Part shown: positions 1 through 5,392 of the stretch, piece after piece
Layout of the letters: every line of letters begins with the position of its first letter
How positions within the stretch are numbered: position 1 is the stretch's first letter
The notes under the pieces: model-generated
What the model was told of the DNA's origin: nothing
Seen by the model: the letters and a program-made list of their open reading frames with translations, nothing else
Databases searched by the model: none
Assembly: GCA_031255975.1 (NCBI GenBank)
Contig: JAIRRM010000154.1
Location: 1 to 5,392 of the forward strand
DNA: 5,392 nt
Direction of reading: 5' to 3'
From: Propionibacteriaceae bacterium
Lineage (GTDB): Bacteria > Actinomycetota > Actinomycetes > Propionibacteriales > Propionibacteriaceae
Position numbers and translations under genes: made by a program

Positions 1-944
1 AGCACCACTTCGGGGATGCCACCGACCCGTGAGGCGACTACGGCTGTTTCACAAGCCATCGCCTCCAGGTTCACGATGCCCAGCGGTTCGTAGACGCTGG
101 GGCAGGCGAAAACGGTGGCATGGCTCAACACCTGACGTAACCCGGCGCGGGGAGCCATGTCTTGTACCCAGATCACGTCATCGCCGTGCGTGGCGCGCAG
201 CGCGTCGAGCGCGGTCGCGAACTCGGCGGCGATCTGCGGAGTATCGGGGGAACCAGCCAGCAGCACTACCTGGGTGCCGGGGGTGAACTGTTTGGCGGCG
301 CGCAGCAGATGTACCAGCCCCTTTTGCCGGGTTATCCGGCCCACGAACACCACGGACGGACGGTTCACGTCCATGCCAATGGACTTCGGATAATCGGTGC
401 CGTGGTCGGGATAGAACTCGTCCACATCCACTCCGTTGCGCACCACATGTACCTTCTTGGGGTCAACATCGGGGTAGACCCGTAGGATGTCGGCGGCCAT
501 GGCACTGCTGACTCCGATGATCGCCGCCGCTCCCTGGTAGGCGGTGCGTTCTGCCCAACTGGACAGTTCATAACCGCCACCTAACTGTTCCCGCTTCCAG
601 GGGCGCAACGGTTCCAGCGAGTGTGCGGTGACCACATGCGGTATCGACTGGTAGATGCCCGCCAGATGCCCTGCGAGGTTGGCGTACCAGGTGTGTGAAT
701 GCACCACGTCCATCCGCGCCAGCGCGGCTACCATGGCCAAGTCGGCCCCAAAGACCCGCAAACTGGGGTTGGCCTGTGGTGGGAACGTCTCGGGGTGCGC
801 GGTCGCACCGGCGCGCGGTTCGCCCATACACTGCACGTCCACCTCGGCCAACGCCGCCAGTCGGGACACCAATTGGGCCACATGCACACCGGCACCGCCG
901 TAGATCACCGGGGGATACTCTCGGGTGAGAATCGAGACTCGCAT
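1..944 (-). CDS. glgA: GT4 glucosyltransferase, glycogen synthase / maltose-1-phosphate synthase type (3'-truncated by window edge)
   Basis: The frame is open from ATG (942-944) to the window edge, giving 314 codons with no frameshift. Family members are about 385-390 residues, so roughly 75 C-terminal residues are missing. The N-terminus reads MRVSILTREYPPVIYGGAGV, with the nucleotide-sugar loop YGGAGVH at 15-21. VHSHTWYANLAGHLA lies at 81-95, TAHSLEPLRPWK at 106-117, the phosphate-binding GRITRQKG at 202-209 (R203, K208), and the retaining-GT4 E-x7-E motif EPLGIVNLE at 286-294. The family transfers glucose from ADP-glucose in the cytosol. Characterised mycobacterial homologues (GlgM, Rv1212c) make alpha-maltose-1-phosphate from ADP-glucose and glucose-1-phosphate rather than extending glycogen, so GlgM activity is a real alternative. 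An in-frame TGA four codons upstream of this ATG rules out a longer protein. The divergent neighbour glgC supplies its donor substrate. The ribosome site is weak (GAGAA, 9 nt before ATG). Confidence 0.95.
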   Translation of the reverse strand, partial: MRVSILTREYPPVIYGGAGVHVAQLVSRLAALAEVDVQCMGEPRAGATAHPETFPPQANPSLRVFGADLAMVAALARMDVVHSHTWYANLAGHLAGIYQSIPHVVTAHSLEPLRPWKREQLGGGYELSSWAERTAYQGAAAIIGVSSAMAADILRVYPDVDPKKVHVVRNGVDVDEFYPDHGTDYPKSIGMDVNRPSVVFVGRITRQKGLVHLLRAAKQFTPGTQVVLLAGSPDTPQIAAEFATALDALRATHGDDVIWVQDMAPRAGLRQVLSHATVFACPSVYEPLGIVNLEAMACETAVVASRVGGIPEVV

Positions 945-1022
945 GTGTCGATGTTCTCACATTCGCCTCTCACCGCACCACAATTTCCCGCGTAAACCCC
1001 AGCTATCTGCTCGTTTAGGCGG

Positions 1023-1028
1023 TAGGTT
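1023..1028 (+). promoter_or_regulatory. Putative -10 box of a leaderless glgC transcript
   Basis: TAGGTT fits the actinobacterial -10 pattern TANNNT. Exactly six bases (CGTATC) separate it from the glgC ATG at 1035, so the A of ATG would be +1. The ten bases GCGGTAGGTT differ at one position from GCGGTAGGCT in front of the lipoprotein gene. No TTGACA-like -35 is seen 16-18 bp upstream. The alternative reading is a poor Shine-Dalgarno: only AGG at 8 nt, or AGGCGG (1017-1022) at 12 nt. Confidence 0.5.
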
Positions 1029-1034
1029 CGTATC

Positions 1035-2249
1035 ATGTCTAACCCACGGGTGCTCTCGATAGTGTTGGCGGGCGGTGAAGGGAAGCGGTTGCTGCCGCTC
1101 ACCGAAGATCGCGCAAAGCCTGCGGTGCCGTTCGGCGGCACGTACCGGCTGATCGATTTCGTGCTGTCGAATCTCATCAACTCAGGGTTGCGCCGTGTCG
1201 CGGTGCTCACCCAGTACAAGTCGCACTCGCTTGACCGTCACATCTCGATGTTTTGGCAGTTGACGCAGATGGTCGGAGACTACGTGGCGTCGGTGCCAGC
1301 GCAGCAGCGCCGTGGACCGCACTGGTATCAGGGCAGCGCCGACGCCATATTTCAGTCATTGAACCTGGTGGCGGACGAGAGCCCCGATTACGTGGTGGTT
1401 TTCGGTGCCGACAACATCTATCGCATGGACGTGTCCCAGATGCTCGCCGCCCATATCGAGTCCGGGGCGGCGGCGACGGTGGCAGGCATCCGGGTACCGC
1501 GCAGTTCCGCGTCATCGCTCGGCATCATCGACGCGGACGGACGCCGTATCAAAGCGTTTCTGGAGAAGCCAGACGATCCGCCGGGGCTGGCGGACAGCCC
1601 GGATGAGTCGTTGGCGTCCATGGGTAACTACATCTTCACCCGGAAGGCATTCGAAGAACTGCTACACAAAGACGCATCCGACGCCGAATCGAAGCATGAC
1701 ATGGGTGGTGACATCATTCCGGCGTTTGTGGCGCAGGGCGAGGCGGCGGTGTATGACTTCTGCGAGAACGATGTGCCCGGTGCTACCGAGCGTGACCGCA
1801 ACTACTGGCGTGACGTGGGCACCATGGCATCGTTTCACGAGGCGCACATGGATCTGGTGTCGGTAGTGCCGGAGTTCAACCTGTACAACGACAGTTGGCC
1901 CATCTTCACCCGGCAACAGCAGCTTCCCGGCGCGAAGTTCACCATCGGCGGGAACGCCGAGGATTCCATCGTCACCGCCGGCTGCATCGTGTCTGGTGCC
2001 GAGGTGGATCGCTGCGTGTTGAGCCCCGGAGTACGGGTGGAGCCGCGTTCGCGTCTTGATCGCGCCGTGGTGTTCGAGAAGACGTTTATCGGCGAGGATT
2101 GCACCATCGTCAACACCATCGTCGACAAGTACTGCCACATCGGCAACGGAACCCAACTGGGCATCGACCAAGCCCATGACGAAGCCCGTGGCTGTGTGGT
2201 GGTGGACGGCATCACCGTAGTACCCAAAGGTTCAAGCATCGAGCCCTGA
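1035..2249 (+). CDS. glgC: Glucose-1-phosphate adenylyltransferase (ADP-glucose pyrophosphorylase)
   Basis: Complete at 404 residues, the same length as M. tuberculosis GlgC. It catalyses glucose-1-phosphate + ATP to ADP-glucose + PPi in the cytosol, the committed step of bacterial glycogen and GlgE-pathway glucan synthesis. The N-terminal nucleotidyltransferase domain (about 5-275) shows GGEGKRL at 13-19, [10 protein letters not shown] at 26-35, HWYQGSADA at 96-104 (Tyr98 matches E. coli Tyr114), GADNIYRMD at 124-132 (Asp126 matches the catalytic Asp142), FLEKP at 175-179 (Lys178 matches the glucose-1-phosphate-binding Lys195), DMGGDIIP at 222-229 and YWRDVGT at 257-263. The C-terminal part (about 290-395) is a left-handed beta-helix with hexapeptide-like repeats, used for tetramer assembly and allostery. 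Residue 127 is Asn where actinobacterial enzymes usually have His. The gene is divergent from glgA with a 90-bp gap. ATG at 1035 places the conserved GGEGKR at its usual distance from the N-terminus. Confidence 0.97.
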   Translation: MSNPRVLSIVLAGGEGKRLLPLTEDRAKPAVPFGGTYRLIDFVLSNLINSGLRRVAVLTQYKSHSLDRHISMFWQLTQMVGDYVASVPAQQRRGPHWYQGSADAIFQSLNLVADESPDYVVVFGADNIYRMDVSQMLAAHIESGAAATVAGIRVPRSSASSLGIIDADGRRIKAFLEKPDDPPGLADSPDESLASMGNYIFTRKAFEELLHKDASDAESKHDMGGDIIPAFVAQGEAAVYDFCENDVPGATERDRNYWRDVGTMASFHEAHMDLVSVVPEFNLYNDSWPIFTRQQQLPGAKFTIGGNAEDSIVTAGCIVSGAEVDRCVLSPGVRVEPRSRLDRAVVFEKTFIGEDCTIVNTIVDKYCHIGNGTQLGIDQAHDEARGCVVVDGITVVPKGSSIEP

Positions 2250-2254
2250 GGCTC
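2241..2254 (+). terminator. Small hairpin across the glgC stop codon, possible weak terminator
   Basis: GAGCC (2241-2245) and GGCTC (2250-2254) form a 5-bp stem around the four-base loop CTGA, which contains the TGA stop (2247-2249). It is followed by TTGGTT, which is only partly T-rich. The stem is short and the tail poor, so termination is uncertain. No stronger terminator is seen between glgC and lepA. Confidence 0.2.
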
Positions 2255-2346
2255 TTGGTTCAACCACGGCGTGAACACGCGGGGCTGGCGGTGCGGTGTG
2301 CGAATTGGTCGGGTAAGGCGCGAACTATGGGACAATGGATGCCGGT

Positions 2347-2366
2347 TCTCGCCCACTGGGGCGGGA
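2347..2366 (+). other. Leader hairpin upstream of the lepA ribosome site
   Basis: TCTCGCCC (2347-2354) pairs with GGGCGGGA (2359-2366) around the loop ACTG. This gives an 8-bp stem with one G-U pair, ending 9 nt before the Shine-Dalgarno sequence. No T-tract follows, so it is not an intrinsic terminator. If lepA starts at 2392 it lies in the 5' UTR and could affect translation or mRNA stability. If lepA starts at 2335 it would be coding sequence. Confidence 0.4.
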
Positions 2367-2375
2367 TGAGGCATT

Positions 2376-2381
2376 AGAAGG
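2376..2381 (+). promoter_or_regulatory. Shine-Dalgarno sequence deciding the lepA start
   Basis: AGAAGG, continuing into CGG, lies 10 nt before ATG 2392. The in-frame upstream ATG at 2335 has no comparable site at useful spacing. This favours the 610-residue LepA. Confidence 0.6.
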
Positions 2382-2391
2382 CGGTGGCGGC

Positions 2392-4224
2392 ATGGCGCTG
2401 AGCGAACCGGGCCGTACCGATCCGACGACCATCCGTAACTTCTCCATCATCGCGCACATCGATCACGGCAAATCGACGTTGGCCGACCGGATGCTGCAAC
2501 TGACCGGGGTGGTGGACGAGCGGGTGATGCGCGCTCAATACCTGGATCGCATGGACATCGAGCGCGAACGCGGCATCACCATCAAGAGTCAGGCGGTGCG
2601 GCTGCCATGGGCCGTCGCCGGCACAGGATATGTGCTCAATATGATCGACACGCCGGGGCATGTCGATTTCACGTACGAGGTTTCGCGCTCGTTGGCCGCC
2701 TGTGAAGGTGCGGTGCTGCTGGTGGACGCCGCACAAGGTATTGAGGCGCAGACGTTGGCGAATCTCTACCTCGCGTTGGAAGCCGACCTCACCATCTTGC
2801 CGGTGCTGAACAAGATTGACCTGCCGTCTGCCAACCCAGACAAATACGCCGCCGAACTGGCCAATATCATCGGCTGTGATCCGGCCGAGGTGCTGCGGGT
2901 GTCCGCCAAAACCGGTGCCGGGGTGCCTGAACTGCTCAACGCCATCGTGGCCCAAGTGCCCGCACCGCAGGGCGAACGGGACGTGGCGGCCCGAGCCCTC
3001 ATCTTCGACTCGGTGTATGACTCTTATCGCGGGGTGGTGACGTATGTGCGGGTGGTGGATGGTGAACTGAATCACCGCGAGCGCATTCTTATGCTCTCCA
3101 CCGGAGCCGCACACGAGGTGCTGGAAGTGGGAGTGATCTCGCCGGAACCGGTGAAGGCTGAAGCGCTGTCGGTCGGCGAGGTGGGCTATCTCATCACCGG
3201 GGTGAAAGACGTACGGCAGTCTCGGGTGGGAGACACCATAACGAACGCGGTCGGCCCCAGCCGTCGTCCACTCGCTGGTTATCGGCAGCCGAAACCGATG
3301 GTGTACGCCGGGCTTTACCCCATCGACGGAGCCGACTTTCCAGAGTTGCGGGAAGCGCTGGAGAAACTGCAACTCAACGATGCCGCGCTGAGTTTTGAGC
3401 CGGAAACGTCGTCGGCGCTGGGTTTCGGGTTCCGGGTCGGTTTCCTCGGCCTGCTGCACATGGAGATCGTGCGGGAACGGCTGGAGCGCGAGTTCGGTCT
3501 TGATCTCATCTCCACCGCACCCAGTGTGGTGTACCGGGTGGTGATGGAAGATCGGAGCGAATATCTGGTGATGAACCCGTCACAGTTCCCAGATGGCAAG
3601 ATCGCCGAAGTGTACGAACCGGTGGTGAAGGCCACCGTGTTGCTGCCCAGCGAGTTCATCGGCACCGTGATGGAGTTGTGCCAGCAGCGTCGAGGGGCAC
3701 AACAGGGCATGGATTACCTGTCAGAGGATCGGGTGGAACTGCGCTATATCCTGCCGCTCGCCGAAATCGTGTACGACTTCTTCGACCAACTGAAATCCCG
3801 CACCAAAGGCTACGCCTCGCTCGATTACGACGAGGCGGGGGAGCAGGCGTCTGAGCTTGTCAAAGTGGATATTCTTCTCAACGGCGAGCCGGTGGACGCC
3901 TTCAGCGCCATCGTCCACAAAGATCGCGCCTACAACTACGGGGTGCAGGTGGCCACCACATTGCGCAAACTCATTCCGCGCCAACAGTTCGAGGTGCCGG
4001 TGCAAGCGGCCATCGGTTCCCGGGTGATCGCGCGCGAGACTATTCGCGCGGTACGCAAGGACGTGCTCGCCAAATGCTATGGCGGCGACATCACCCGGAA
4101 GCGCAAACTGCTGGAGAAGCAGAAAGAAGGCAAGAAGCGCATGAAGATGGTGGGTCGCGTCGAAGTGCCGCAAGAGGCGTTTATCGCCGCGCTTTCCAGC
4201 GGAGACGCGGAGCAGAAGAAGTAA
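2392..4224 (+). CDS. lepA: Elongation factor 4 (LepA), translational GTPase
   Basis: From ATG 2392 the protein has 610 residues, within the usual 600-650. LepA is a ribosome-binding GTPase; back-translocation and a role in 30S assembly/initiation have both been proposed. It is cytosolic or membrane-associated. All G motifs are present: AHIDHGKS at 21-28 (G1), RGIT at 60-63 (G2), DTPGH at 86-90 (G3), NKID at 140-143 (G4) and SAK at 171-173 (G5). An EF-G-like beta-barrel follows (about 195-290), then domain III with [10 protein letters not shown] at 350-359 and a domain V-like segment (about 405-485). The LepA-specific C-terminal domain contains [20 protein letters not shown] from 561. The frame is open upstream to ATG 2335 (19 more residues, low-complexity Gly/Arg), but the Shine-Dalgarno at 2376 and the resemblance of [11 protein letters not shown] to Streptomyces LepA N-termini favour 2392. 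It is followed by a convergent gene. Nothing is truncated or missing. Confidence 0.97.
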   Translation: MALSEPGRTDPTTIRNFSIIAHIDHGKSTLADRMLQLTGVVDERVMRAQYLDRMDIERERGITIKSQAVRLPWAVAGTGYVLNMIDTPGHVDFTYEVSRSLAACEGAVLLVDAAQGIEAQTLANLYLALEADLTILPVLNKIDLPSANPDKYAAELANIIGCDPAEVLRVSAKTGAGVPELLNAIVAQVPAPQGERDVAARALIFDSVYDSYRGVVTYVRVVDGELNHRERILMLSTGAAHEVLEVGVISPEPVKAEALSVGEVGYLITGVKDVRQSRVGDTITNAVGPSRRPLAGYRQPKPMVYAGLYPIDGADFPELREALEKLQLNDAALSFEPETSSALGFGFRVGFLGLLHMEIVRERLEREFGLDLISTAPSVVYRVVMEDRSEYLVMNPSQFPDGKIAEVYEPVVKATVLLPSEFIGTVMELCQQRRGAQQGMDYLSEDRVELRYILPLAEIVYDFFDQLKSRTKGYASLDYDEAGEQASELVKVDILLNGEPVDAFSAIVHKDRAYNYGVQVATTLRKLIPRQQFEVPVQAAIGSRVIARETIRAVRKDVLAKCYGGDITRKRKLLEKQKEGKKRMKMVGRVEVPQEAFIAALSSGDAEQKK

Positions 4225-4247
4225 ACCCAGGTTCGGGGTGCCCGGGA

Positions 4248-4267
4248 ACGGCGTGAGGCCGTCTCAC
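4248..4267. terminator. Interlocking inverted repeats between convergent genes, possible bidirectional terminator
   Basis: The 20 bases consist of four abutting pentamers: ACGGC, GTGAG, GCCGT, CTCAC. The first can pair with the third, or the second with the fourth, giving two mutually exclusive 5-bp hairpins with 5-nt loops. The site lies 23 bp past the lepA stop and overlaps the stop codon of the lipoprotein gene (4264-4266). There is no T-tract on either strand, so any terminator would be of the T-poor kind common in GC-rich actinobacteria, or the pairing may be chance. Confidence 0.3.
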
Positions 4268-4932
4268 TCCGACTGGATGATGCCGAACTGGGTGGGCGGA
4301 TCGAAGAACCAATACTCGCGCTCTCCCGGCGCTGCCACCGCGTCCGGTACCTGCACGATAAGCGCGCGCGGTACGGCTCCGTCGGCGCTTACGCTCACCA
4401 GGCAGTGTCGTACCTCGATGCCGATGCCGCGTTCGATAGATGACTCGTGGTCGGGGCAGTCACGGTCAGAGAGCGCAGATGAGACCCGCCACAGGGTACC
4501 TTCCAGACCCGGCATCGCTTCGGCTAACGGAATGGCCTCCGGGTCGCCGCTCACCACCACATAGCTCCATGACAAAAAGAACGGCGTCGCCACCGTGAGA
4601 TCCACCGTCGGGGCACCGGGCTCCGCGGACACCATCCGTTCGCCTAGCAATCCAGGGGTTCCCTGCCAGACATCGTTGAGCCGCACTCCGACCACGGTGC
4701 CATCGTCCAACGCGACGATGGCCCAGGTGCCGACGGCTATGTGAGTGTTGCCGGAGTCGAGGGTGACGTCTTCGGGGAAGTCTGGTGGAAATGGGGCATC
4801 AGGTCTGCGGGTGATGTTAGGAGTGTCGCTGGGGACGGTGTCATCCGGGGTGCCGGTACATCCGGTAAACAGCAGCGCGACGGCTGTTGCCATGATGGCT
4901 AAGGGTTTTGTTCCGAGCGGCATTTTTGGCAC
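4264..4932 (-). CDS. Putative secreted lipoprotein, function unknown
   Basis: I do not recognise a named family. The 222-residue product begins at GTG (4930-4932); an in-frame ATG at 4921-4923 would shorten it by three residues. The N-terminus is a lipoprotein signal: Lys3 and Lys9, a hydrophobic stretch at about 10-23, then LFTGC with the lipidated Cys at 25. Phe at -3 is a little unusual for a lipobox. A Pro/Asp/Thr-rich linker (26-55) follows. The mature part alternates short hydrophobic beta-like strands (HIAVGTWAIVAL 64-75, TVVGVRLNDVW 79-89, FFLSWSYVVV 118-127, RALIVQVPD 189-197, REYWFFD 205-211), suggesting an immunoglobulin-like beta-sandwich as in DUF4352/MPT63-type actinobacterial lipoproteins. 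Cys159 and Cys177 could form a disulfide. The fold is inference from pattern only. It would be anchored to the outer face of the membrane. It is convergent with lepA (39-bp gap) and divergent from hemW (217-bp gap), so it is probably monocistronic or the first gene read in that direction. Confidence 0.85.
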   Translation of the reverse strand: MPKMPLGTKPLAIMATAVALLFTGCTGTPDDTVPSDTPNITRRPDAPFPPDFPEDVTLDSGNTHIAVGTWAIVALDDGTVVGVRLNDVWQGTPGLLGERMVSAEPGAPTVDLTVATPFFLSWSYVVVSGDPEAIPLAEAMPGLEGTLWRVSSALSDRDCPDHESSIERGIGIEVRHCLVSVSADGAVPRALIVQVPDAVAAPGEREYWFFDPPTQFGIIQSE

Positions 4933-4938
4933 TCGCCC

Positions 4939-4944
4939 AGCCTA
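4939..4944 (-). promoter_or_regulatory. Putative -10 box of a leaderless lipoprotein transcript
   Basis: Read on the minus strand the site is TAGGCT, followed by exactly six bases (GGGCGA) and the GTG start at 4932, so the G would be +1. It is embedded in GTAGGCTGGG, which recurs in front of hemW. No AGGAGG-like ribosome site and no clear -35 are visible. Confidence 0.5.
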
Positions 4945-5017
4945 CCGCACCCCGTCCGACGCCTATCTGCACATCCCCCAGCCTCCGGTGCTTTCATTTC
5001 CCGGTCGGAGTCAGTGT

Positions 5018-5071
5018 CGTACCTCAGCCGATTCGCATTGTCCTTTCCGGTGTCAGTTGAGGCTGGGTACG
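5018..5071. repeat. Imperfect inverted repeat with 31-nt loop
   Basis: CGTACCTCAGCC (5018-5029) pairs with GGCTGGGTACG (5061-5071): 11 base pairs with one bulged T (5024) and a 31-base loop. Its right arm overlaps the first plus-strand GGCTGGG copy. It could be an operator palindrome or a stem in an RNA from the hemW side. It may also be a by-product of the local repeat. Confidence 0.35.
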
Positions 5072-5146
5072 CCGGGACACGGCTTCGAGTGATTTACGTG
5101 GCGAGCGTGGCCCGCACGGGGAGGGGATGTGGCTGGGTAGGCTGGG
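5061..5146 (+). repeat. 16-bp direct repeat upstream of hemW
   Basis: GGCTGGGTACGCCGGG (5061-5076) and GGCTGGGTAGGCTGGG (5131-5146) match at 14 of 16 positions, 70 bp apart. The second copy contains the putative hemW -10 box. The first lacks the TANNNT pattern, so it is more likely a protein-binding site or a decayed duplicate than a second promoter. Confidence 0.5.
5138..5143 (+). promoter_or_regulatory. Putative -10 box of a leaderless hemW transcript
   Basis: TAGGCT is followed by exactly six bases (GGGGCG) and the GTG start at 5150. It is the same hexamer at the same distance as in front of the lipoprotein gene. The G-run directly abutting the GTG is too close to act as a ribosome site. 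AGG at 8 nt is the only Shine-Dalgarno candidate and gives just three pairs. Confidence 0.5.
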
Positions 5147-5149
5147 GCG

Positions 5150-5392
5150 GTGACTTCGCTGTATCTCCATGTGCCGTTCTGCGCGGCGCGCTGTGGCTAC
5201 TGCGACTTCAACACCTATCTACCGGAGCAAGCCGGGGTGGGATATGACGGCTACCTTGCCGCCCTTGATCAAGAACTGGCATTGGCCGCGGCGAGACTCG
5301 GTGCCGGGACGACCCTGGAGACGGTGTTCTGCGGCGGCGGCACCCCCACCTTACTGGGAGATGGGTTGGCTAAGGTGCTGGAACTGGTGCGA
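5150..5392 (+). CDS. hemW: HemW-type radical SAM heme chaperone (3'-truncated by window edge)
   Basis: The first 81 residues are present and the frame is open to the window edge; family members are about 380-410 residues. The start GTG gives MTSLYLHVPFCAARCGYCDF, the usual HemW N-terminus. The radical-SAM cluster motif CxxxCxxC uses Cys11, Cys15 and Cys18 and continues CGYCDFN. True HemN oxidases carry another Cys right after this motif; its absence points to HemW. GGGTPTLL at 62-69 is the glycine-rich SAM-binding segment, preceded by Cys61 where Phe or Val is common. HemW proteins bind a 4Fe-4S cluster and heme and act in heme delivery; many databases still name them coproporphyrinogen III oxidase. 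In actinobacteria hemW commonly lies downstream of lepA and before hrcA-dnaJ, which fits this locus, with the lipoprotein gene in between. Confidence 0.93.
   Translation, partial: MTSLYLHVPFCAARCGYCDFNTYLPEQAGVGYDGYLAALDQELALAAARLGAGTTLETVFCGGGTPTLLGDGLAKVLELVR

Larger units (their letters stand above)
2250..2391 (+). promoter_or_regulatory. lepA upstream/leader region
   Basis: This 142-bp stretch lies between the glgC stop and the preferred lepA start. It probably contains the lepA promoter, but no convincing pair of boxes is visible. TTGGTC (2305-2310) is a possible -35. The nearest -10-like hexamers are GACAAT (2331-2336, 20-bp spacer, too long) and AACTAT (2323-2328, 12-bp spacer, too short). 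A hairpin (2347-2366) and a Shine-Dalgarno sequence (2376-2381) occupy the 3' half. Confidence 0.4.
4933..5149. other. Divergent intergenic region between lipoprotein gene and hemW
   Basis: This is 217 bp without a credible gene. It holds the start-proximal elements of both flanking genes and five copies of GGCTGGG. The minus-strand copies are at 4936-4942 and 4977-4983; the plus-strand copies are at 5061-5067, 5131-5137 and 5140-5146. A long-looped inverted repeat spans 5018-5071. No tRNA-like or riboswitch-like structure was recognised. Confidence 0.6.

Noticed and set aside
568..995. Several short open frames on both strands over the glgA start region
   Set aside because: The GlgA reading frame accounts for this DNA with continuous conserved motifs; the others have no domain or ribosome-site support.
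1662..2177. 171-codon open frame antisense to glgC, and the overlapping 1835-2374 frame
   Set aside because: Both mirror the glgC coding sequence. Their composition and lack of motifs fit shadow frames.
2229..2263. Repeated GGTTCAA at 2229-2235 and 2257-2263
   Set aside because: Only 7 bp long, one copy is inside glgC coding sequence, and it fits chance.
2335..2391. Upstream ATG at 2335 as the lepA start
   Set aside because: It lacks a good ribosome site and adds a low-complexity 19-residue extension. AACTAT six bases before it is only a weak -10 match. ATG 2392 is better supported, though 2335 is not excluded.
2374..3459. 361-codon open frame antisense to lepA
   Set aside because: It lies entirely opposite conserved LepA sequence, is rich in His/Arg/Gln in a way typical of antisense frames of GC-rich genes, and shows no recognisable domain.
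4238..4564. Plus-strand 108-codon frame opposite the lipoprotein gene
   Set aside because: The minus-strand frame has a signal peptide, a lipobox and a full-length product; the plus-strand frame has no such features.
5014..5247. 77-codon frame covering the lipoprotein-hemW intergenic region
   Set aside because: It overlaps the hemW N-terminus in another frame and has no ribosome site or recognisable sequence.
1..5392. Search for defence system, toxin-antitoxin, retron, CRISPR or mobile element
   Set aside because: All long frames belong to housekeeping or metabolic genes plus one lipoprotein. No tandem repeat array, terminal inverted repeats, transposase, reverse transcriptase or small gene pair is visible.

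Overview
The window looks like ordinary chromosomal DNA from a high-GC Gram-positive bacterium (Actinomycetota). The evidence is the GC-rich sequence, the divergent glgA/glgM-glgC pair whose proteins carry the actinobacterial sequence signature, a LepA of the Streptomyces/Mycobacterium type, and the lepA-hemW neighbourhood typical of this phylum. The genus cannot be fixed from the sequence alone. There are no tRNAs, rRNAs, CRISPR arrays, insertion sequences, phage genes or integrase genes, and no gene looks broken.

Layout. (1) 1-944, minus strand: 5' part of a GT4 glucosyltransferase of the GlgA/GlgM type; its C-terminus lies outside the window. (2) 945-1034: a 90-bp divergent promoter region. 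(3) 1035-2249, plus: glgC, ADP-glucose pyrophosphorylase, complete. (4) 2250-2391: leader region of lepA with a hairpin and a Shine-Dalgarno sequence that supports an internal start codon. (5) 2392-4224, plus: lepA (elongation factor 4), complete. (6) 4225-4263: a short convergent gap with interlocking inverted repeats. (7) 4264-4932, minus: a small unrecognised lipoprotein. (8) 4933-5149: a 217-bp divergent intergenic region unusually rich in a 7-bp repeat. (9) 5150-5392, plus: first 81 codons of hemW, running off the window.

How the genes fit together. GlgC makes ADP-glucose and the divergent GlgA/GlgM uses it, either to extend alpha-1,4-glucan or to make maltose-1-phosphate for the GlgE pathway. 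LepA (translation/ribosome assembly) and HemW (heme chaperone, radical-SAM family) are housekeeping proteins. The lipoprotein gene lies in reverse orientation between them.

I did not find a new multi-gene system. The most interesting signal is in the non-coding DNA. Three of the five genes (glgC, the lipoprotein and hemW) have the hexamer TAGGYT exactly six bases before the start codon. This is the geometry expected of leaderless transcripts, with the -10 box ending at -7 and the A/G of the start codon at +1. The lipoprotein-hemW intergenic region also has five copies of GGCTGGG, all pointing outward toward the gene on their own side.
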